Below are positions 23,857-31,854 of a DNA stretch of 32,677 nucleotides, piece by piece. How positions within the stretch are numbered: the first letter of the stretch is position 1; the number at the start of each line of letters is the position of its first letter. This DNA is from Anaerolineaceae bacterium (GTDB lineage Bacteria; Chloroflexota; Anaerolineae; Aggregatilineales; Phototrophicaceae): NCBI GenBank assembly GCA_016124855.1, contig WGMX01000072.1:1-32677 (forward strand), in the 5' to 3' direction. The position numbers and the translations under genes are program-made. The notes below the pieces were generated by a model. It did no database searches. It had not been told where the DNA came from and was given only the letters and a program-made list of their open reading frames with translations.

Positions 23857-24249
23857 TTACATCTTTGGCTGCTCGACCAACAAAATCTTATTGCCTTCCG
23901 AATCCGCAATCGTGGCGTATGTTCCCCATGGTTGCTTATCCGGCTCGGAGGTAAACGTCACGCCTTTTTTCTTCAGATCAGCAGCAACCGCCGTCATGTC
24001 GCTGACATCCAACGTAATCGCCTGCGATTGACCAACTACCTGCTTATAATGCTGCCAATTTTCATCAGGCAGATAGAGGATAATCTCGGTTTCAGAACCT
24101 TTAGGCAGCACCGAAATCCATAAATTCGCCGCTCCCGGATACAACGGCTGTTCTGTCTTAAGTTGGAATCCCAACTTCTCGGTATAGAATTGCTTCGCTC
24201 GTTGTTGATCGCTCACAAAAACGCACACAGTTCCCACACGGTTAATCAT
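23857..24249 (-). CDS. VOC-superfamily protein
   Basis: A 130-residue glyoxalase-fold protein: VGTVCVFVSDQQRAKQFYTEKLGFQL, VLPKGSETEIILYLPDEN, ITLDVSDMTAVAADLKKKGVTFTSEPDKQPWGTYATIADSEGNKILLVEQ. The ending GTYATIADSEGNKILLVEQ is that of many bleomycin-resistance-like proteins. The start was placed at ATG 24249 because AGGAG lies 6 bases upstream; an in-frame ATG at 24303 would add 18 residues. It is paralogous in fold, but only distantly similar, to the neighbouring VOC gene. Confidence 0.9.
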   Translation of the reverse strand: MINRVGTVCVFVSDQQRAKQFYTEKLGFQLKTEQPLYPGAANLWISVLPKGSETEIILYLPDENWQHYKQVVGQSQAITLDVSDMTAVAADLKKKGVTFTSEPDKQPWGTYATIADSEGNKILLVEQPKM

Positions 24250-24323
24250 CTTCTGCTCCTTATAATGCGGTTGATACACCCGAATAATCCATTGACTTTT
24301 CACATCCTAAAAGTGTTTAAAAG

Positions 24324-24351
24324 TCCCCTCTGCCATGAAATGGAGAGGGGA
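24324..24351. repeat. TCCCCTCT...AGAGGGGA palindromic element, family C
   Basis: TCCCCTCT (24324-24331) pairs with AGAGGGGA (24344-24351); inside it CCAT and ATGG continue the stem after a one-base bulge, leaving a 3-base GAA loop. On the minus strand it is followed by ACTTTTAAAC and lies 25 bases beyond the AraC gene's stop codon, so it may end that transcript. Confidence 0.7.
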
Positions 24352-24376
24352 TTTAGGGGTGAGGATGTTTAACAGA

Positions 24377-24847
24377 TCATTCGTTCGGAGACAGCGTAGC
24401 ACAAGTTTTCGACGATTTGCTTATCGAAAATTGCTCAATCGCACCGTGCATGAACAGGAAACAGGCCGGTGCGACTTGTTGCAGGTGTTTTTGTTGGGCT
24501 TGCAAACGGGCGCGGTGATCAGAGGGCGTGTATCCCGTTTGGCGACGATACAAGTTGCTGAACGATCCCAAACTCTGGAAGCCAACCTCCAGACAAATCT
24601 CGGTGATGCTCATCTCGCTGGTCGCCAGCAAACGCTGTGCCTGTTGGATGCGCTTGCGCGTCAGATACTGATGCGGGGTGATACCATAGGTGCGATGAAA
24701 AAAGCGGATGAAATGAAAGTGCGAAAATCCGGCGTGGCTGGCGATTTCTTCGACGCTCAACGGCTGTTCATAAGTCGTATCCATCACCGTTAGCGCCGAC
24801 CGCAGTTGAGGATGCGTTTTAGAAACAGCTTTTGCTTTGATCGTCAC
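24377..24847 (-). CDS. Short AraC-family regulator
   Basis: A 156-residue protein consisting almost only of the AraC DNA-binding domain. The first helix-turn-helix is LSVEEIASHAGFSHFHFIRFFHRTYGITPHQYLTRKRI (about 31-67) and the second MSITEICLEVGFQSLGSFSNLYRRQTGYTPSDHR (about 79-112). There is no N-terminal ligand domain; the C-terminal 45 residues have a few cysteines and may serve as a small sensor or be disordered. Translation starts at GTG 24847 with GGAGAT upstream. It lies upstream of two VOC genes on the same strand and is divergent from the PHP gene at 25004. Confidence 0.9.
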   Translation of the reverse strand: MTIKAKAVSKTHPQLRSALTVMDTTYEQPLSVEEIASHAGFSHFHFIRFFHRTYGITPHQYLTRKRIQQAQRLLATSEMSITEICLEVGFQSLGSFSNLYRRQTGYTPSDHRARLQAQQKHLQQVAPACFLFMHGAIEQFSISKSSKTCATLSPNE

Positions 24848-24879
24848 AGATCATCTCCGATCCCAATTCACATTACTCT

Positions 24880-24885
24880 ATTATA
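24880..24885 (-). promoter_or_regulatory. -10 hexamer of the AraC gene
   Basis: A perfect TATAAT on the minus strand, 33 bases before the GTG start. The region 17 bases further upstream (GCGATA) is a poor -35, suggesting activation or self-regulation. Confidence 0.5.
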
Positions 24886-25003
24886 CAGGCATTAAAAATG
24901 CTTATCGCACTTTCGCCGTCTCCGTTCTGTGATAATCTTGTGGCGGAATTCAACTGAACAGCACAAATTATTGAACTCATCTTATTCAAAATAGGAAATT
25001 AAA

Positions 25004-26344
25004 ATGTCGCTTCACATCGAGGGAACACTGATCGATCAGGATAACCATCGTCACATCGCCCACCACTTTACGCTTCCTGAAGGCGTTACCCGCCTTGATA
25101 TTGATTTCGAATATGTACCGAAGCGCGTGGACAAGTACGCCAATTTGCTCACTCTGAGCCTATTTGATCCCCAAGTCGAACGCGGCACAGGCCACCGTGG
25201 TCAACCTCATCAGCATGTCATGGTCAGCACAGGAGCGGCGACACCCGGCTATCAGGCTGGTGCGCTGCCCTCTGGCACATGGAACATCATAATTAACAGC
25301 AACCTCATTAACCCCGGTTCGCCTGTGAACTATCACTTTGACATCACCTTCGGCTTTGACCCACAGCCTGAGCCAATTGTGTGGATGAACGGCACGACTC
25401 AACCGCGCGGCACAGGCTGGTATCGCGGCGATTTGCATGGACACACCGTTCATTCCGACGGTAGTTGGGATGTCGATGGCCTGCTCGGATTTGCCCGCCA
25501 GAATCAACTGGATTTCGTCACTTTGACCGATCACAATACCCTTTCCGCTCTGCCACAAATGGACAGCCGTTCATCCGACGAACTGCTGACGATGGGCGGT
25601 TTCGAACTCACCACCTTTTATGGACATGCCCTCGCGTTAGGGATACGTCAATTGGTCGATTGGCGTGTGCGCCCCGATGAACGAACCATGACGCAAATCA
25701 AAGCCGAGATTGAAGCGTCCGGCGGTTTATTTGTCATCGCGCATCCAATGGCTCCCGGTGATCCGATCTGCACCGGCTGCCAGTGGGAATATGACGATCT
25801 GATGCCCGGTTCGGCGCGTGTGGTCGAAATCTGGAATGAACATTGGGACAGCAGCAGCAATAACGAAGAAGCTCTTCAACTCTGGTATCAATGGTTGAAT
25901 CAGGGATATACCCTCGCGGCAACCGTCGGCACAGATATTCATGGGGAACCCAATCCTAATCTTGAATTTGGCTTCAACCATGTCTTTGCCGGGTCGCTTT
26001 CTGAAAAGGCCATTTTGGAAGCCGTTCGTCAAGGCCATAACTACCTCAGCAGCGGTCCGCAGCTAACATTCACCGGCACATCGTCATCTGCAACAACCGC
26101 CATGATGGGGGATGTCCTTCACGGGAAAACCTGTCAAATCACCGGATGTTGGTCAGCCTGTCGTGAAGGGGACATCGTCCGTTTCATTGTCAACGGTCAG
26201 GTGAAGGACGAATTTTCGGCAGATACCAGCGGCGAACACACTTGGCAATTAGACGACAATTCAGCCACTTGGTGCTTGATCGAAGTGCGGGATCAAAACG
26301 GCAGCCTCCGCGCGATCACCAATCCCATCTTCTTTCAGCCATAA
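25004..26344 (+). CDS. CehA/McbA-family metallohydrolase (PHP domain)
   Basis: A 446-residue protein. The first 125 residues form a beta-rich domain; the PHP domain follows with His145 and His147 in GDLHGHTVHSDGSW, Asp176-His177 in LTDHNTLS, Glu201 in FELTTFYGHA, His208, then AHPM and GTDIHG, all expected metal ligands. The C-terminal part (about 345-446) is a beta-sandwich. Named members hydrolyse carbaryl or phosphodiesters; most are uncharacterised. AGGA precedes the ATG. No signal peptide is seen. It is divergent from the AraC regulator, which may control it. Confidence 0.9.
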   Translation: MSLHIEGTLIDQDNHRHIAHHFTLPEGVTRLDIDFEYVPKRVDKYANLLTLSLFDPQVERGTGHRGQPHQHVMVSTGAATPGYQAGALPSGTWNIIINSNLINPGSPVNYHFDITFGFDPQPEPIVWMNGTTQPRGTGWYRGDLHGHTVHSDGSWDVDGLLGFARQNQLDFVTLTDHNTLSALPQMDSRSSDELLTMGGFELTTFYGHALALGIRQLVDWRVRPDERTMTQIKAEIEASGGLFVIAHPMAPGDPICTGCQWEYDDLMPGSARVVEIWNEHWDSSSNNEEALQLWYQWLNQGYTLAATVGTDIHGEPNPNLEFGFNHVFAGSLSEKAILEAVRQGHNYLSSGPQLTFTGTSSSATTAMMGDVLHGKTCQITGCWSACREGDIVRFIVNGQVKDEFSADTSGEHTWQLDDNSATWCLIEVRDQNGSLRAITNPIFFQP

Positions 26345-26533
26345 TTAGTTCATTAGCAATAAGGTCTAGTCGCCAACACGCGCCCAATTGAAGGATGTGA
26401 CTCAACAGAAGTAGCAGCCTGCTCGTCATTCGAGATAAAATCCTAGTCATGTCGTGCATCTCGCCGTGCCCTTAAAAAATAGATCCGTGCTTGACCAATG
26501 AAAATATTTTTATGTGCAAAAAGAGAGTAATAC

Positions 26534-27706
26534 ATGATGAGCACCTACCAACCCCTTTCTGAAGTCCGGGAAACACTCAAGGTCAAATGGTATCGGACGA
26601 AACTTGATCACACCAAACTAAAAGAATTATCAACACGGAGTGACGCGCAAGCATGGTTTCAGGCTGGCGGTCATCTTGCCCTGTATATTCTGACCGGCTC
26701 AGTGGTGTTCTATTTCTGGTCGCAGCAAAGCTGGATTGCTTTCCTCGTTGCGCTTTTCTTTCACGGCACAGTCGCTAGTTTTTTTGTTGGGGTTGCCCCA
26801 CATGAGTTGGGTCATGGTTCCGTTTTCCAAACCAAGTGGCTGAATAGTGTTTTCTTGTATCTATTTAGTCTCTTGAGCTGGTGGGATCCCTTTGACTATG
26901 CCAGCAGCCATACTTATCACCATCGTTACACACTTCATCCCGAAGGGGATCGTGAGAACTTGCTTCCACTCGAACCCAGCCTCAGATCGACCTTCATGCT
27001 CCAGTTGTTTACGATTAACCTCCTCACGCAGCGTGGTCGCATTTTCGGCAAAGGCGGATTAATCTCAACCGTGTGGGTAACCATCTTAGGTGCTTTTGGG
27101 CGCGTCGGCGATTTGAACGTCCCCATTAACGAGTGGCTTCAATCCCTGCACGACGACCAACCGGAGGAATATCGCAAGTCGATTATGTGGTCACGCTTGC
27201 TGCTCTTATTTCATGGAACGGTGACCATACTCTCGCTGATAACAGGCTATTGGGTATTTATCCTGATCATCCCTGTCGCGCCCTTCATTGCCAATTGGTT
27301 AGGCTACTTTGTCGGCTTGCCCCAACATTGTGGACTGATGGAAAACATCCCCGATTTCCGCAAAAGTGTTCGTTCAATGACGCTGCCACCGATTGCCGAA
27401 TTTTTATACTGGCGTATGAACTGGCACACCGAGCATCATATGTATGCCGGCGTTCCCTGTTACAACCTCAAGAAGCTCTATCAGGAGATTGCCGCCGACA
27501 TGCCACAGCCTCGGACATTGGTCGGAGCATGGCGCGAAATGCGCGAAATTTGGAAGCAGCAGAAGATTGATCCCACCTATGCCTTTGATACGCCGCTGCC
27601 ACCGACAGCCAAACCGGCTAACGTGGGTAACGCAGTACCAACAGACGCAGTCCCCGATGAACTCGAATCGTCAATAGGCGACTTAGCACCTAAGGGATTG
27701 GCCTAA
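26534..27706 (+). CDS. Membrane fatty acid desaturase
   Basis: A 390-residue integral membrane di-iron desaturase. Three histidine boxes are present in order: HELGH (90-94), HTYHH (126-130) and HTEHH (298-302). Hydrophobic segments lie about 47-62, 66-86, 103-117, 221-241 and 241-262. The fold and box spacing match the DesA/FADS-like superfamily. The final 40 residues are Pro/Ala-rich and non-conserved. It inserts double bonds into acyl chains or modifies carotenoids or other lipids; the position is unknown. ATG 26534 and 26537 are adjacent start options. There is no neighbouring electron donor gene. Three hairpins follow the stop codon. Confidence 0.92.
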   Translation: MMSTYQPLSEVRETLKVKWYRTKLDHTKLKELSTRSDAQAWFQAGGHLALYILTGSVVFYFWSQQSWIAFLVALFFHGTVASFFVGVAPHELGHGSVFQTKWLNSVFLYLFSLLSWWDPFDYASSHTYHHRYTLHPEGDRENLLPLEPSLRSTFMLQLFTINLLTQRGRIFGKGGLISTVWVTILGAFGRVGDLNVPINEWLQSLHDDQPEEYRKSIMWSRLLLLFHGTVTILSLITGYWVFILIIPVAPFIANWLGYFVGLPQHCGLMENIPDFRKSVRSMTLPPIAEFLYWRMNWHTEHHMYAGVPCYNLKKLYQEIAADMPQPRTLVGAWREMREIWKQQKIDPTYAFDTPLPPTAKPANVGNAVPTDAVPDELESSIGDLAPKGLA

Positions 27707-28162
27707 AAACCCTAGCACGTTCGCTGCACCACAGTGCCGGATTTCGATCCCGTACCTTGCACCTGTCCGGCACATCGTCATCAATAAGGAAAAATCGCTT
27801 TTCCTCGCAAAGGTTAAATTCCCTATACATCATCGAAAAAGTCTGTGTCCTCATAATAATATCGCAGACTTTTTTCTAATTATCCGATTATACGATGGCT
27901 TGTATAACTGAATCTGAACAATCAACTGTATCAAGGGAAATTCAGCTCAAAAATACAGATTGGCGCATCCGCTAAATTTGCAGTATATTTTCAGGTATCT
28001 TTCATTTAAAAAAATAATTTATCTTTTAAATTAGATTTTTGTTATTAATCATGATGCTTATATTCGCATAAAATCTTTATTCGCTCGCAGAACAATTGCC
28101 GTTGAAATTAGTAAAATTTAGAAAACCCATTTTTGTCTATATTTCTAAGTGGAGAAGTAGCC
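27707..28162. other. A+T-rich intergenic region with three hairpins, no gene
   Basis: After the desaturase come GTGCCGGA (27734-27741) pairing with TCCGGCAC (27766-27773), then AGGAAAA (27787-27793) with TTTTCCT (27799-27805), then the terminator at 27836-27875. From 27890 on, the DNA becomes strongly A+T-rich up to the TIR gene, with no open frame of note and no convincing promoter. This marks the left edge of a compositionally distinct island. Confidence 0.6.
27836..27875 (+). terminator. Candidate rho-independent terminator
   Basis: AAAAAGTCTG (27836-27845) pairs with CAGACTTTTT (27865-27874) and T continues; the loop is 19 bases. It lies 130 bases beyond the desaturase stop codon. The A-rich left arm lets it work in both directions. 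Confidence 0.6.
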
Positions 28163-29464
28163 ATGAGTCACGTGTATTTAAGCTATGCGAATAATGACGA
28201 AGAAGTGGCAAAATTGGTTCGTAGCGCCTTAGAGGCCAATGGGGTTCCGGTATGGATGCGTGAACGCGATTCGCGTCCCCACGATATAACAGAGGCCTTG
28301 GAAAATGCACGCTGCTTTGTAGTTATATTTTCGCCAAATGCCAGAGACTCAAGACAGATTCATTCTGATTTTGAGAAGCGTGATCTTCCTGTCTTTTCAT
28401 TATTGGTCAATGGCGATTTTCGCTACTCCGTTATCTACGGATTTCTGAATGCACAGCTATTTGATGCTCGGTTAGATTTTAAATCTGGATTACGTAAGCT
28501 CATTGCTGCTGTCAAAGAATTCTTTACTGATGGACGCGACAACACAGTGGGGTTTGATTTACCCTCATATACTCCAAAATCGTTTAATCCCCCTGAGCCA
28601 CTTCCACCTAAATATGATATTTATATCAGCTATCGTCATATGGACGAGAGCATAATGCGTGAAATTCGCGATAAGCTGATCGCTGAAGGTTTTTCAACTT
28701 GGGTCGATAAAATTGATATGAATCCTTTTGCATCTTGGCGGACAGAAATTCTCCGCGCCATCGAGCAATCCCGCTGTGTACTGGTTATTATTACCCCTCA
28801 ATCAAATGGTTCACATTATGTTCCAGAAGATATTGAGTATGCCCGTTTATGGGATATACCGATTATTACATTGTTGGCCGATGGCAATTTTAGCCACTTA
28901 CTAGCAGGTTTAGGTGTTGGCACTGTTTTAGATTATCGCAAGCCAAATGACTGGCACAGACTTATCGAAGCACTAAAATTGCAAACAAATAAATCAACTC
29001 CGGCACAACCCAACGTCTCCCCTCCTATTTCGACACAAGTTTTAAATACAGCAGAGCATTACGATGTTTTTCTGAGCTACAGCAGTAAAGACGCTGAAAT
29101 TATGAAACGTGTTCGTAGTGATTTGATTGCTGCAGGCAAGACAGTATGGACAATGGAAGGGATCATACCTGGGACAGCTAATTGGCGTAGAGCTATTGAG
29201 AAGGGCATTAAAGGTTCCACCTGTATGGTTGTTTTGTTCTCTCCCGATTCTGCTGCATCAGACTGGGTCAATGAAGAATTAAGCTACGCTGAACTCCAAA
29301 AAAAGGCAACTTTTTCACTCTTGGTTCGCGGGGAGCCAAAAGATTCTATTCCCTATGGGTATACATTGAAACAAACTATAGATGTAAGAACTGACGACAA
29401 ATATATTTTGGGATTACCAAGACTATTAAGTACTTTAGAAACATCAAATACACCATCAACTTAG
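28163..29464 (+). CDS. Triple-TIR domain protein
   Basis: A 433-residue cytosolic protein made of three TIR_2-type domains: TIR1 (1-120), TIR2 (150-275) and TIR3 (298-425), joined by Pro-rich linkers. Each starts with a strand such as HVYLSYAN, YDIYISYRH or YDVFLSYSSKD and contains the (V/L)V(V/I)(I/L)(F/I)(S/T)P strand. In SARM1-like alignment only TIR3 has a Glu at the catalytic NADase position (W-V-N-E-E-L, Glu372); TIR2 has Asp223 and TIR1 Asp69. TIR domains cleave NAD or signal by oligomerising. The start is ATG 28163, with GGAGAAG just upstream, rather than ATG 28133. The gene is about 40% G+C by sampling, poorer than its neighbours, suggesting transfer. Confidence 0.9.
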   Translation: MSHVYLSYANNDEEVAKLVRSALEANGVPVWMRERDSRPHDITEALENARCFVVIFSPNARDSRQIHSDFEKRDLPVFSLLVNGDFRYSVIYGFLNAQLFDARLDFKSGLRKLIAAVKEFFTDGRDNTVGFDLPSYTPKSFNPPEPLPPKYDIYISYRHMDESIMREIRDKLIAEGFSTWVDKIDMNPFASWRTEILRAIEQSRCVLVIITPQSNGSHYVPEDIEYARLWDIPIITLLADGNFSHLLAGLGVGTVLDYRKPNDWHRLIEALKLQTNKSTPAQPNVSPPISTQVLNTAEHYDVFLSYSSKDAEIMKRVRSDLIAAGKTVWTMEGIIPGTANWRRAIEKGIKGSTCMVVLFSPDSAASDWVNEELSYAELQKKATFSLLVRGEPKDSIPYGYTLKQTIDVRTDDKYILGLPRLLSTLETSNTPST

Positions 29465-29815
29465 TTGTCTCTAATCATGGTTAGAGAAGTTATAGGGAAC
29501 GGCTCAATGAAAATATCCTTGTAGCACTTCTCGCTATTTGAGTCATAAATAGGGTTAGCAGCATACTCCCATTTACTGTCAATCATCGCATCTCAGATTC
29601 TTACAAACCTACAAGTCGAGTCTGCTACCCCACTTATTCGTATTTCGGTTTACTTTAGGTTTGTCGGCATACCATTCTCCAACCATCAACTAACCCGCTT
29701 AACAATCTTGTTCTCTCAAAACCGTTAGCCCCAACCCTCGCAAACAGTTACAAAATGGTCTTCCAAAATGTAACCCGTTTCCCTCGCAAATCGAATACAA
29801 TATCGATAGGGTTGC

Positions 29816-29840
29816 TGTAGGGGCGCACGGCTGTGCGCTT
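29816..29840. repeat. GTAGGG hairpin element, family B
   Basis: GCGCAC (29823-29828) and GTGCGC (29833-29838) form a 6-base stem with a 4-base loop, preceded by CTGTAGGG. This copy is 350 bases beyond the TIR gene and not next to any gene end. Confidence 0.6.
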
Positions 29841-30230
29841 CTTCAACCCACCCTAACAAGCGCCAATCGTTGTAAATGTGACAAAAGTCATCGAGTCACA
29901 ACTGCAATATTTTCCACATTTGCAACTTTTGTTTTTGCAGCTTTCGCCGCTTTTGCCGCATATTTCGCTGATTGTCGCTGCGCCATCGCCGACTTGGACG
30001 ACATCGCCGCCATCAATATCGCTTTGTACGGATTTGCCGCTGGCAAATCCCCAACGGGCAGCTAAAAACCACAAAACCGCCCTCAGAACCATTTTAGAGG
30101 AATGGAAAATGTATGTTGTGAATTTTCCCAGTGAAGTTGCCTTAAATTGGCTGGCGACTGATAGCTGGCGACTATCGACCGATGACCGAATCAAAAAGCG
30201 GCAGACTTCCACCCACCGCTTTCGTCTTGG

Positions 30231-30269
30231 TTCCCTCCCTCGTTTACGGGGGAGGGTTAGGGAGGGGGT
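30231..30269 (+). repeat. 39-bp palindromic element, family A
   Basis: The best match to the yjjX copy (37 of 39 positions). It ends 6 bases before the stop codon of the minus-strand class III aminotransferase, i.e. immediately downstream of that gene. Read on the plus strand it would encode S-L-P-R-L-R-G-R-V-R-E-G, the same peptide as in YjjX. Confidence 0.85.
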
Positions 30270-30275
30270 ATGTCC

Positions 30276-31613
30276 TCACCCCTCGTAATACCCATCAATC
30301 TTGGTCAGCGCATGGTCAATAATGTCCAACCCTTCCTTGATCTGGGCTTCGGTGATGGTCAGCGGCGGGCAGCTAAAAATCATGTTCCAACGCACGAAGG
30401 TGCTCATGCCCTCTTCCTTCAGCGTCTTGTACACAATTTGCAGCGGCTCGGTAAACGGCTGCTGGAACGGCGAAAGCGACTCGCGCGTTTCACGGTTCTT
30501 CACCAGTTCAATCACCTGATGCAAACCCGCCCCACGAATATCACCGATCACGTTGTGCTTCTCCGCCAGATCATTCAGCCCACGCCGCAGCACCTTACCC
30601 ATTTCGCGGCTGTTTTCGATCAAGTTCTCGTTCCGGTAAACCTCGATGTTCGCTACCCCCGCCGCCATCGCCAACGGATGCGCCGAGTAGGTCAAGCCCA
30701 TCGAGAACATGTGGTCATTGAAGTAAGCCGCCACTTCCTCACTGACGATGGTCGCGCCCAACGGCACGTAACCGCTGGTGATGCCCTTCGCTACCGCGAT
30801 AATATCCGGCTGCACATTCGGGTAATTATCCACACCGAACCACTCGCCCGTGCGTCCGAAACCGCTCATCACCTCATCGACGATCAGCAGCATGTTGTAC
30901 TTCTTGCACATTTCATGAATACGGTTCCAATAGGCTTCGCTCGGCTGAATAATGCCGCTGGTTCCGCTGTACCCTTCAATCAAAATCGCGGCGCAGGCTT
31001 TCGGGTCTTCCATCTGGATGATTTCTTCCACCATGTCCGCCATGATGAGATCGCCTTCTTCTTGCGTCCGTCCCTTGTAAACTGGACTGCGATACGCATA
31101 CGGATCAGGCAGGCGCACAATGTCCGGTACACCCGGCCCGTGCCCATGCCGGCGTGGATCACCACCGGCTGTCGCTGCCCCAAACGTTGCGCCATGATAA
31201 GAACGATAGCGCGTCAAAATCTTCTGTTTGCCCGTGAACAACCGTGCAATCTTAATCGCATTTTCAATCGCGTCCGTCCCGCCATTGGTGAAAAACGCTT
31301 TACTCAAATTGCCGGGGGTAACTTCGGAAAGCAGCTCACCCAGTTGACCGCGCGCTTCGGTGGCGATGCTCGGCTGCACATAACCCAATTTGCCGATTTG
31401 TTGGCGAATTGCCTCAATCACATGCGGGTGACTGTGACCGATATTGACATTCACCAACTGCGACGACCAATCGATATAGCGTCTACCTTCCGTATCCCAG
31501 AAGTAAATGCCTTCTCCCCGATCAGCAACGATTGGATTCCACGCGTTTTGTACCGACCAACTAGCCAGCGTATAATCCTTGTTATTTTTTACAATTTCGG
31601 CGGTGGTGGTCAT
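30276..31613 (-). CDS. Class III PLP-dependent aminotransferase
   Basis: A 445-residue omega-type aminotransferase. Motifs: FFTNGGTDAIENAIKIAR (108-125), SYHGATFGAATAGGDPRR (138-155), LLIVDEVMSGFGRTG with cofactor Asp246, and the Schiff-base Lys276 in IIAVAKGITSGYVPLG. Candidate amino donors are taurine, beta-alanine, GABA or other omega-amines; sequence does not decide. The start was set at ATG 31613 because AAGGAGCAG lies just upstream; the frame extends 47 codons further to ATG 31754, but that extension is Cys-rich and unlike the family. It stands alone, with a palindromic repeat touching its 3' end. Confidence 0.92.
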   Translation of the reverse strand: MTTTAEIVKNNKDYTLASWSVQNAWNPIVADRGEGIYFWDTEGRRYIDWSSQLVNVNIGHSHPHVIEAIRQQIGKLGYVQPSIATEARGQLGELLSEVTPGNLSKAFFTNGGTDAIENAIKIARLFTGKQKILTRYRSYHGATFGAATAGGDPRRHGHGPGVPDIVRLPDPYAYRSPVYKGRTQEEGDLIMADMVEEIIQMEDPKACAAILIEGYSGTSGIIQPSEAYWNRIHEMCKKYNMLLIVDEVMSGFGRTGEWFGVDNYPNVQPDIIAVAKGITSGYVPLGATIVSEEVAAYFNDHMFSMGLTYSAHPLAMAAGVANIEVYRNENLIENSREMGKVLRRGLNDLAEKHNVIGDIRGAGLHQVIELVKNRETRESLSPFQQPFTEPLQIVYKTLKEEGMSTFVRWNMIFSCPPLTITEAQIKEGLDIIDHALTKIDGYYEG

Positions 31614-31822
31614 ACTAGACTGCTCCTTCAATAAGCGGATGTGGACAGGTACTGTTGCCGCCACATCTCTATATAAGACGAAACTGTTAGCGGAATGCGC
31701 ATATTGTAATCCACATTCCCCGCAGAACTCAAACAGATGGTCTGCACAATTCATCCGGCTAAACCATCAGTGAATTATTTTCAGTAGGCTGTTGGCCTCA
31801 TGTAGCCTTCACTTAAGTTGGT

Positions 31823-31828
31823 TATAAT
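31823..31828 (+). promoter_or_regulatory. -10 hexamer of the membrane-HTH gene
   Basis: A perfect TATAAT 26 bases before the ATG at 31855; no good -35 at 16-18 bases. AAAGG at about 31842-31846 serves as ribosome-binding site. Confidence 0.5.
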
Positions 31829-31854
31829 GCCCGTAAAAGCGAAAGGTTTGTCCA

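Larger units (their letters stand above)
29465..30275. other. Long intergenic region with repeats and ambiguous open frames
   Basis: An 811-base gap. It contains a family B hairpin (29816-29840), a stretch at 29853-30064 that is open in several frames on both strands, a short direct-repeat segment with GGCGACT and GGCGACTA near 30151-30175, and a family A palindrome at 30231-30269. The plus frame starting at 29878 and the minus frame 30212-29853 are both unsupported by ribosome-binding sites or recognisable domains. I see no gene I would defend; a 41-codon Lys/Ala-rich frame on the minus strand (30013-29888) is the most protein-like. Confidence 0.5.

Noticed and set aside
29878..30288. A 136-codon plus-strand open frame after the TIR gene
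   Set aside because: It runs through a family A palindrome into the end of the aminotransferase gene, has no ribosome-binding site and no domain; the region is open in several frames.
30270..31634. A 454-codon plus-strand open frame
   Set aside because: It is antisense to the class III aminotransferase with intact PLP motifs. Its His/Arg/Gln-rich translation is typical of a shadow frame.
31614..31754. N-terminal extension of the class III aminotransferase
   Set aside because: The extra 47 codons are Cys-rich and unlike the family, and a strong AAGGAG lies before the internal ATG at 31613.
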